A DNA stretch of 64,000 nt, from positions 12,754,714 through 12,818,713 of the forward strand of contig CAIIXF020000007.1 in assembly GCA_903813345.2 (NCBI GenBank), given 5' to 3'. Every line of letters begins with the position of its first letter. The first letter of the stretch is position 1. Source of the DNA: Owenia fusiformis (taxonomy: Eukaryota; Annelida; Polychaeta; Sabellida; Oweniidae). The notes under the pieces are model-generated. The model worked only from the letters and a program-made list of their open reading frames with translations. It was not told the origin of the DNA and did no database searches. This document shows positions 26,601 to 38,600 of this stretch, one piece after another. A program made the translations under genes and the position numbers.

Positions 26601-29600
26601 TCGTCTGTCGGGGTGATAACTCAAATACTTGACGGATTTGATTCAAATTTTATAGGCTTATGCCTTATAGGTGTAGGACCTCTGCTCGAGGGAATTTTCA
26701 ATATGGTCGCTCAATTCTAAATGGCCACCATGTTTTGTAAAAAATGTAATCTTTGATAACTCCAATACTAGTGGATGGATTTAGTTCAAATTTTATATGA
26801 TGATGCCTAAAGACAATGGAGCTTTGCTCAAGAAGAGATTTTCAAGATGGTCGCTGAATTTAAAAATGGCTGCCATTTTTTTGTAAAAAATGTAATCTTT
26901 GATAACTCAGATACCAGTAAACGGATTTGGGTCAAATTTTCAAGATGGCGGCTGGATTTCAAAATGGCTGCCATTTTTTGTAAAAAACCTAATCTTTGAT
27001 AACTGAAATATTAGTAAACGAATTTCCTTCAAATTATATATGCTGATGCCTAAGGACAAAGTAGCTCTGTTTGAGAAAGAATTTTCAAGATGGCGGCTGA
27101 ATTTCAAAATGGCAACCATTTTTCGTAAAAGAACGTAATCTTTGTTAATTAAAATGCCAATTGACAGATTTGGTTCAAATTTTATATGTTGATGACTAGT
27201 GACAAATGAGCTCTGCTCAAGAAGAAATTTTCAAGATGGCGATTAAATTTTAAAATGGCCACTATTTTTCGTTATCCACCAAACAAAGAAATTTTGAATT
27301 GAATAATCAGATATTATCAGAATTATTGTAACTGTGTGTATGCTGTTAGTACAATAACGTCATTTCGAAGGGCAATATAGTGAAATATTGAACCGAGGGC
27401 CGAAGGCAGAAATGCAGAAATGACGTTGTAATATTACCACAGTTGATGACCAGGGCTCAAATAGCAAGAAAATCTTACACACTGAACAATATCTAATTTC
27501 CCGGGGAAAATTGCCAGTCGTTAATTGAAAAAATTAAATAAATGCCTTTTAAACTAGCACTTATACCCCTAGAACAGGCCTGGTAAGGTGGTAATAATGC
27601 AAATTGCTTTTTTCAGACTTATGTTTTTCACTGATTGGGGTGAACATGGAGAATTCCCAAGACTTGAGCGAACAGATTTAGATGGAGGTCATAGGCAAGC
27701 CATTCTCTTCAAGAAGTCAGGCAGTATTGCACTGGATTATGTCAACCGACATATCTACTTGGTGGATACCACATTTAAGAGACTAGAGAGGGTTGATTAT
27801 GATGGCCAGAACTCAAAGACCATATTACAGGGGAGACTGGTATGTCTTTACAATGTACCATTTCACATGTAATTACCGTTAAGCTAAGGTTGGGTCTATA
27901 ATGAATACCGATCTATTTCGGAGAACTAAGGAAACTATGTTATATTAGCCTGAATTATAATGCCATATTTAACAAAATACCCTAGAAATACTCCAGAATT
28001 CATAAATGTAAATACATGTATGAACGTCTTGACCTACATAGAGATAGATTCAGCTACGAATTCTTGGGTATTCCCCCCTCTTATTCCTGCCCTTAAATTG
28101 GGAGAATCACATTACAACCAATAGGTGGTATGATTTATTATTGAATAGAAAACTCATTAAACATTCAATATGTATCTTATATGTTTTCTTAAATGCACAC
28201 TGCTCCAGTTTTTAGATTAAGACTAAATTTTCCACTTATTATTATGCAATTGCCATTCAGAGTACTGTACGCTCTCTTTCAGATGGAACATGTGTTTGGT
28301 ATCTCTGTGTTTGAGAATTACATCTACCTTGCCAGTCAGAGAGATAAGTCTGTTACCAAAGTGCATCGCTTCAACAGTTCAGATGTCACAACTGGACTTT
28401 GTAAGATGACAGATATGCCCTGGACGCTGCATATATACCACAGGCAGAGGCAACCAGAGTGTAGGTTTCTTATGTCTTCTTATTTCATGAACAGTAACAC
28501 CTGGTTAGTCTGAACACCACTGGGACTGCCAAAAGTGTTCAGATCGGGATGGAGTAGGGGGTCAAGCAAGGGTTTCAAAATTAAGGTCATAATATCTTGG
28601 ATGGAGGACCCGCCAAAACCCAACGCTCGCTTGGGCTTCTTATCCATTCCATTTTCAAATTTGAAATTTTTGCTTTAAGCCATGATTAGTCGATGGCAGA
28701 TAAAAAAGGTTTTCAGATACACAGGTTTTACTGAAGTTGATATTGCTTCAAATCTCTGCCCTCCCTTGGTTTGAAGCAAGATTACATTTGGTTTATAGGA
28801 GTTTCCATGTACATATGCTTTCATATTTTCCCCTTTGGGCTTTCTGATAATTTAAGAAGGCTATAGTGTCAAGAATAACATGATTCCTCCTACATAGAAT
28901 GAATTCTCTACTAAATTTATCCAGAATAAACTGATTCTAGTTTCCATTAACAAAATAAAAAAGGGTACTGTTTTTTCCATGGTGGCAAAGGATATTGTAA
29001 ATGCTACAGAAATTGTTATTAATTGCTATGGATACCCCATTTACATTGATTAATTTACATTGTAGCCGCTGACAAGCCATGCAGTAATCTGACATGTGAC
29101 CATCTTTGTGTACCATATTTGGATGACACAACGCAGACAACCAAAGCCAGATGTCTCTGTCAGGCTGGATATATACTACAACCAGATGGCACCACATGTC
29201 AATGTAAGTCATGAATTCTATCATTTCATTCCAGACAAAATTCATAACACAAAAAAGTTCATGAATATCATGATTAGTGATTCACTGGTGTAATTTGTTC
29301 GATTTTTGTGCAAGCATATTAAAGCAGAGCTGTGTATGTCAAGGAATTTCACAATAAGTTGTTTTAATGTTCTTAGTTCTTTTAGAATATCTATATATTA
29401 TTCAAATGATTATAAAAAATTCAAATGAATTGATGTGCTTTTGCGAGATCATCTCCAGATTTTCTCAAAATCTTTCTAAACATACTATTTAATTTTGATT
29501 TTTATTAATTTTGTTGCAGCACCTTTGGGTGAGAGGAATACTAGTTTCCTGATTTATTGTAACGGTCCCCAGGGTCGGGTAATGGGCATAAGCTCCAGTG

Positions 29601-32600
29601 TGCAGAACCAGGTCCAGGAGGTCATGGTGCCCATAGACAACCTTCAGCGCCCTCTGGCTTTAGATTATGACATAAATGAACAGTTTATTTACTACTCTGA
29701 TGTGGAAAAGGGAAGAATAGGAAGAGCCAGAGTGAATGGATCTGACAGAAATGATGGATTTATATCTAAAGGTAAAGGAAAAGCGGCATTTCAATTTCAG
29801 TTGATTTAACACATTACATAAAAAATATTTATATTTAAAATATAATATCACATAAAAAATATTTTTTATATTGTCATGTTCCATGCTTTTATGGAAATTA
29901 ATGAAATTAAGTGCAATATACGAGGAGTGAAAGTAAAGGATACTTTTACATGGATGCTTTTTGTGGAGAGAAGAGCTCTCATTTGAAGGGTTCTTTATTA
30001 TGAACTCAACAAAAAAGTGGCATAACGTCTAGATTACTCTAGAGTATGGTTTGTTGTTTGATTTACATCACATTTATGCATTGTATTAAGACATATTGAG
30101 AAATGAAGCTCTGTTTCCAGGTATTAACAATGTGGAGGGCATAGCCATTGATTGGTTGGGTAAGAACATATATTGGACAGATGATGGATATAAGAGTATA
30201 AGTGTCGCACCCCTGTCTGATCCCACCAAGAGGAAAACTCTTATTAGTTTTAACCTAGAGCACCCAAGGGCCATTGTCGTTGACCCGAAAGCAGGGTAAG
30301 ATGTCTTCTCTTCTTGTAAATTTCACATAAATTCTACACATCATCACTTGCATTTTCTTTATGTATTGTAAAATACTATTTTGTTTACTACATTGTGTGA
30401 TGATGAATCTTTGTATAAGAGTATTTGTTATTAATTTTTAATTATGCTATTCATAAAGTTCTTTATATTCACAAAACAATCTTGCTTTATATGTTTACTG
30501 TTTATATTGCAATAACCTAGTTTTATAGCAAATCATGTGCTTCTCTGTTTCTAGTTTAATATGTTTAGCATTATCATTACAGTTTGTTTTATTTTATTAT
30601 TACTTGCTTCTAGACTATATTTATGTTAAAGCGACCTGTAATGCCAAATGGCGATTGGTCTTGCTTTCTTGTACTTTGTAAATTACTATGATTTAAGAAT
30701 AATAAAAACATTAATAATAATAATAATCATTACAGTTATGTGACTTTCATGAAATCCTTGAAATGAAGAGTGGGATTATATTTTACAGCCTTATGTTTTG
30801 GAGTGATTGGGTCCAGAGCCCATCAACCATAAATCAGGCGAAAATAGAGCGTGCTAATATGGATGGCTCCGATCGTCAAATCATAGTAAATCACAGCAGT
30901 TCTGAGCCGCTGCAATGGCCTAACAGTCTCTCATTGGACACAGCACAGAAGACACTTTACTGGTGTGACGCACATACTAATAGAATTGAGATGATTTACT
31001 ACAATGGAACTCACAGAAATGTATGTTTTGTTTTAATTTTTGATAAATAAGGATATATTTTGAACATGTAGAACATCTAGATTGCATTTGAATATGAGCA
31101 TCTATTTTTGCTATATAATATAATTTATACAAAATTGATAATTCTCAATGATTACATTTACATCTTGTAATTTGACCTACTTTCGCAATTTGACCTACTT
31201 TTGCAATTTGATCTATTTTTGCAACTTGACCTATTTTTAAAGAAATTTCCATGCAAGAGGACTGAAAGTGGTGTCATTTATCTATGAAATCACTAGCCTG
31301 ATCGATGATGCATGGTATTGAATTAATTTTTTTCATTTTTATTGAATTAATTTTTGTTTCATAGACAATATTAACAGCTGACAGCAAGTCCCTGAAGCAT
31401 CCTTACGGCCTTGCCCACGAAAGACATGTGACACCTGAGCCCCAGGAGGATGGGATCTACTTCTATTGGACCGAATACACGGACGGCTTAGTGAAGAGAT
31501 TCGACACAGTCTCCAATAAGACTATAGAGCTGAGACACGATAGCTCTCCTATTTTCCAGATAAAACTCTTTGATAACAGCTCACAGCTTGGTAAGTTTAA
31601 TGTATTACCCAAACCAGAAATCAGTAAGTGGAATGAAGTTGCCAAATTTTAAAATTATCAATAGACAGGTGTATCATCAAGAACAAACCAGACATCACAT
31701 CTTAAATATGACAGCAAAAAAGTGCATTACCTGCTTCATACATTTTTGGGATAAAGAAACTTGGAATTTAATTGGAAAAACATAACTATTTCCATTTACT
31801 ATTGTAGCTGCCAGTAAAGTTCTCAGAAACCCATGTGACCTCTCTCGCTGTGAGGAGTTATGCCTGATAGTGCCTGGTGGTTATAAATGTGCCTGTAAAG
31901 ACAACCATCATGTCATTAATGGAACTGCCTGCTTGAGTAAGTATTATATATGATAATAGATGTATCCTTAAAAGAGCATTTTGTGAATCGAATCTTAGAT
32001 AATCCATTACATTTATTAATGTATGCACATATATTCATAAACCAATAGTATGTACCTATACATTTATATTACAACCATTCATATTATTTCCCATTAAGGT
32101 ACAGCAATAAGTCCACCTGATGGTCCCCATGTATGTAATAAAGACAGTTTCCAATGTGATAACAAACTACAGTGCATAAACAAAGAGTGGCTCTGTGACG
32201 GGGATGACGACTGTTCTGATAAGTCAGATGAAAACGCAACACGCTGTTGTAAGTTGACAAACCCAAAAGTTGCTTATTAAAAATATCATGTCTTACAATT
32301 CCTGAAATTCATTTGTTTTTATGAAATTACAAATGTCAAACTTAAGAATTGTCAACACAAGAAAATAACAGATCTTTAAAAAACTTCCTCTCTTCATTAT
32401 TCTTTAATTCTACCTTGATTTACTCTGTATACCATATACATTTCAGTTAATCAGACTTGTAAGGATGATAATATGTGGGCATGCCCTCACCCAGATAGTA
32501 ACCCTCAATGTGTATATTCACTGTATATAATATACATTTCAGTCAACCAGACATGTAAGGATGATAATATGTGGGCCTGCCCTCACCCAGATAGTAACCC

Positions 32601-35600
32601 TCAATGTGTATATTCACTGTATATCATATACATTTCAGTCAACCAGACATGTAAGGATGATAATATGTGGGCCTGCCCTCACCCAGATAGTAATCCTCAA
32701 TGTGTATATTCACTGTATATCATATACATTTCAGTCAACCAGACATGTAAGGATGATAATATGTGGGCCTGCCCTCACCCAGATAGTAATCCTCAATGTG
32801 TATATTCACTGTATACCATATACATTTCAGTCAACCAGACTTGTAAGGATGATAATATGTGGGCCTGCCCTCACCCAGATAGTAATCCTCAATGTGTATA
32901 TATACGTTGGATGTGTGATGGAGAACCTGACTGTAAACACAATGAGGACGAAGACCCCGCAAACTGTGCAAGTAAGCATAGAATTTGTAGTCCCACATAC
33001 ATGACAGTTAAGGGTCATTAACTTGCACATTTAAGCTTCATTTAGATAGATACATTTTCTCTTTAATAATAGATATCATCGACAAAATATTCAGAAATAA
33101 ACAAGACAATGGTTTGATGAACCATTTATTAGACGCATCACACAACAAACTATGAAAAAATAATATATAAACCTTGATAGGGGATCAAACAGGATTAAAC
33201 TTTCTTCCCCTAGGAGAGATGTAAGATTATTAGGACAATTAATTGTACATCTTGCTTGCAAATTTGTCACCCCTCTAGCTCTGATTCACCTCCCCATTAT
33301 TTATGATTGGAAAATGTTATTTCTAGATATGACATGTCCAGAAAACTACACGCGATGTCCAGACACTAATAGATGTATCTTAAAAAGCTGGTTCTGCGAT
33401 CATGAGTCAGATTGTGCAGATGGATTTGATGAACTGAACTGCAGTAAGTCTAATGTGTTGCTTAGAGAGAACATTAACTTTGCAATTTTCACAAATAATA
33501 AACATGTACATACTTATTGAATCAAGTATTGTTTTTGGTCATCAAATTACCAAAAGAATCGTGAGAACTTGAGAGTCTCAAGTATTTGATAAATTGCAAG
33601 TATATACTCGTACATCTTGAGTCATCTTGCAATGATGCTTTTCAGACTACACAGATTGCGAGCCACACCAGTTCAAGTGTGATAACGGGAGATGTATTCT
33701 GAGGTCCTATGTTTGTGATAGAGATAATGACTGCAAAGATGGATCTGATGAAGTGAGTAGTTGTCAGCATTTCGACTCACAGCTACCTGACAGCCAATCA
33801 CAAATCGCAACCTGTTTTCGCTCTGGCAATGAACTTAGAAACTGTTTGCGACTGATCTCCTTTTACATCCTCAGGGATCGTTAGAATTTAAATCACATTT
33901 TGAATTTACATTTGTTATTTTTTGACAATATCATTTGTTCTTTAATTGTTTAATTAATGTATTGAGCCAACTTAACTATTAAAGTTTCAAAATTATTTAT
34001 TGACCCTTAAAATGTTGTCTTATAATTGTAGAGGTTTTGTCAATACAAGTGTGACAACCTCACAGAGTTCAGGTGTGACAATGGGCGGTGTATCTCTAAG
34101 ATGTTTAAGTGTGACGGAGATGACAATTGTGGCGATCATTCGGATGAACATGCTTGTGGTAGGTGCCCCCATCTGTGATTATGCTTTGACCACTTTGATC
34201 AAATTGAAAACATATTTAATATCTACTTATTTCTAATTGCTATTATATATACTCAGTATAATTATCAGTGCACAGAATTATGCATTTGTGGAGTTCTCAA
34301 AGAATTAGTTTGACCCATAAAATGTCTACATAATTTTTCTGAATTTTGTGTTCTGCTGATTATGACAAATTGTGCTATATTGTTTGAATGTGAGGTCATT
34401 TATGTTTTGTGTCTGAAAATTTAAGAGTGTTTTGCTTCATAACATGTCAGTTGATCGATCATAATTGGGAATTTGTAAAGCAAAGCTAATTTGTATTTTG
34501 TTTAAAGTCCTTATGTCTGTGAGCCTGGTCATATATTGAAATATTTGGAATGTGTTTAGATGAACGCCCCAATGTTTGTGAGCCAAGTGAGATCCAGTGT
34601 GATAATGGGGACTGTGTTCCAAGGAAGTGGTGTCATGATGGAGATGACGATTGCGGAGATGGTACGGATGAGAGATCCGACACAAACTGTAGTGATGGTA
34701 CGTGGAAATACTTCGTAAAAGCTTCTACATCTGCAGTTGCTTTGTAATTTCATTTATCTCCGAAGGTTATGGGAAATTTGCACTTGAAACACAGGCTTAA
34801 AGGGTTTAATTTAGACCAATTTAATCATTAAGTTTATACAAATTCACAATAACAACTCTATAAATTCAGGGTCATAGTCAGGATAAATTTAAGAAGGCGA
34901 AGTAATTTCATGCTTAATGGGGTATATTACTTCAATTGAACTTCTTTTTCAGTTTTAGTTTAAAAAAAATGTCGGAATAAAAGTAGTATTTTGGTGAGGC
35001 AGTTGCCTCGCCTGAATCATGCCTGGCTATGACCACATAATTAAAGTGCTAACTACACACCCATGATAAATGAAAACCTTATTACGCAACCAATTATCGC
35101 TATTTGCAGCCACGTCTAAACATGATAAACTCGAGTGTCTCTCCACTGAGTTTCTCTGCGCTGGAGAACTTCCCAACAAGGGTCAACATTGTATACCTAA
35201 GGCCTGGATATGTGATGGCCACAACGACTGCTCTGATAACTCTGATGAGGGAAACTGTACAGGTATAAGGGTTTATTTAAACATACTACTGTAAAATGTG
35301 TCTAATTGATACACCAATGGAACCAGCTAAAAGTGTTTGGATTGACAGGTGTTTACATTTCAAGTTTTTTAACAAGGTAATCCATGACAGAGTATAAGAT
35401 GGAACTGAAAAAAGTGTTCACATTGATAAGTGTTAGTTTTACTGTCATACTACTGATTTAACACATCCAGTTCAACACTAATATATTTTTATTTATATCA
35501 TTGAGCAATGAAGTTAGTGTTGCTCATTCCATGGTTCAAAATTAACATATAACTCATTACCAATGATTATCACTTTTCAATCTTGGCAACTGGTTGGCTA

Positions 35601-38600
35601 TTGCACATTCGAAACCTAATTGGAGCTTGTGTCTTGGAGTGTGTGTGTTGGAGCCATGATTTGTTTTCAAACGAGTGATGATACTTCGATGAAAATTCTG
35701 AATCCCATGGAGCGTTTTACTGTAATGTCTTCACTGGACAATATCCACATTTCCATGATTTTCATCAATGTTTGATTTTGATAATAATTTACATTCTCTA
35801 TTTCCGACTCCAGTCCCATGCCCAGTGCCCAGTAGACCCTGTGATAAAGACCCCAGTATCTGCATCAGTGCTGAAAAGCTTTGTGATAACTTTGAAGACT
35901 GTGAGGATGGCTCTGATGAAGGCTTGTTATGTGGTAAGGTATTTTTCAGTCAACCATTAGATCAATTCATTTTTAAGTATGCTTTTCGTCATCTAGAACA
36001 ACCAAAAATAAAGAAATAAATGAGTTGTAAGTGAGAGAAATATTTATTGATCAAATGTTTTTGTGTGTTCAAGCTTAAATCAAGCTTTATGTAGAAATAT
36101 TATAATCTCAAAAACAGTATGCTGAATTCTATTGAAATATGCTATTTCAGGGATAGAGTCATGTGCTACTGCAGGCCATGTGTGTAGTCATTATTGTCAG
36201 AATTCCCCTGATGGTTTTGTATGTACATGCCCCAAAGGCCTTAAGATTGACCCATTGAACACTACGGAGTGTGTCCGTAAGTACACTAAGACAATAAATA
36301 TTTATGGGTCACGAAAATTGAAATTAGTTTTTCATTAAAAGCTGCAAAAACTATTTGCCCAGCAACTTTATATTTGAAATAGAACCCAATTGATCCATTA
36401 TTTACTCTGAAATCTGAACTGAACTTAAGATATAAATTTCAGATCAGAGTCCAGATTGTGGAGAGTGGGGTGTCTGTAGCCAAAAGTGTCACCAAGGAAA
36501 ACATAGAGCTATTTGCAAGTGTCTCCATGGCTACGAACTAATGCCAGATCAGTTTACTTGTGTTCCTATAGGTGAGTACAAAAGATGCTACCATTACACA
36601 AACACAACATTACACAAACAAACATGTGGCTTGTCATGAGTGTGTATCATTGTCATTAATCTTCACTTAAGATCCATATCAATTGCCAATTTTTGAAAAA
36701 AATAAAGCTTTCTTAATGCAATATAGCGAAAGGTTAAATTAAAAATAGATTATGACTATTAACACTATTGATATGAAAAAGGTTTTAAATTAGTTTTTCA
36801 AAATTGGATGTGATTGTAACTACCGTATTTAAATTACATACTTTAAGAAATATGAGAACTTTGTATATGCTACTTTCCACTTTACAACATACCTCTAGGG
36901 TGTCATGTGAAATTGATTTGATTTGAATTGAAATTGTATTTTTCAGACAATGATGATGTCCCATTGTACGTCATATTCTCCAACCGACATGAGATTCGGA
37001 GATTAGACATCAAAGGGGAGACATATGTCCCTCTCGTGACTGGTTTAAGGAACACAATCGCAGTTGACTTTCTATATAGCAACTCCAGCGTTTTCTGGAC
37101 TGATGTTGTTGATGATAAAATATACAGAGGAACAATGATGGCAAATGGTAAGTTCATAGAATATGTATTCCTATTTTGAACTTCCACTTTCACATAATTA
37201 GGGGCCAACTCATAGGTCTGATATGGAACTTACATTTTTATATCTTCATCTATTGAGAATCATTGGTAGGTTATCAATTATTAAAGTACCCTATTCATCA
37301 AATTGCAGTAACAAACTTTTTTCTTTATGTGTGAAGAATTAGTATATCACTTTTGAGATGACCCCTTAAATACATATTATATTATATGTGTCAATACCTC
37401 CATTAGAGAGGTATAGGAATATTCAGTTGGTGGAGCTTTTTAAAGAAAAGTTGCTTAGCAAAGTTATACACTTCAAAATCCTTTTTATATCTCTTATTTA
37501 AGTAATCCATTGTTTTATTTGAAGGTTTTGGATTTATATGTCCAGTCCATTGAACTGCCGTGTTTTGTTTCTCTATTATTGTATTAGATGGAAAGAATGT
37601 TGGTAACAGCTTTGCTAAAGCTTGGAGGGTCTCCGCATAATATTCTGTTATCCCAACTAGGAGGTACTCTTCCTCAATAGTTCTCTTTACAGTCGCCAAT
37701 GTGCATTTTTTCTCCTTTTGGGTCCTTATATCGCAGAATGATAACAGCATTTTGTTTGGTGTTTGAAGTGAACAGTCCATGCCTTTCTCAATACATTCAT
37801 CTAAAGGAAGACCCTTGTGTTTGCCATAGTAATAATCCAGCCAGTGATAAGATGATATCGCCCTAGCAACTGGATCCCTCATCAGTTGAATATAGATAGG
37901 TTGTTGGTATCCATAGTAACTGAAATTCACAAATGACATATGCCTGACATGAAACACGGGTGGTGGTTTTGAGGAGACATATTTTGCGATATCACCCTCG
38001 TTGAAGTCCATCGTTTCTGGTACTTTGTGATCATACAAAAATGTAAGGTTGTTTACCAGTGCATACTTTTTGACTACAGTGAATAGAGTAGTGCTTCCAC
38101 ATTTTGCGATCCGGTTGTAGACTACAATCTGTTTCCCCAAATCCTTTACTTTGTAATCACCTTGTATGTTTAAATGCACATAAGTCTGACTGTACAGTAT
38201 TATATTGAGAGAAATTACTGTGAATATAATTGGGATGAAAAGAAGCATAACATTACCAATTGTCAATTTCATTTTTCTGTTTAACATTGTGTTGAGTGAC
38301 TGTTTTGTATTTTGACTGTCCCAATTTGCTTTAAAACTTTGGATCATTAATCAAAGTAATTGTTTTAAAAGTTGGAAAACCTGATGATTAATTATGGTAA
38401 AGTTGTTATAGTAAAAAATAACAGTAAAGTCGTTAAAGTAAAAATTATATTTTTAACATCTAAACAAGCGACAATATGGACCTCTTTATAACATATAACT
38501 GTCTGGCTTTGAGTTCAGTTTTAGCCAAATAATAAGTTTATTGACCTATATTGATATATCATCCTCGTACTAATGTAGAGTGTTCTCTTGCAGTGGTCAC

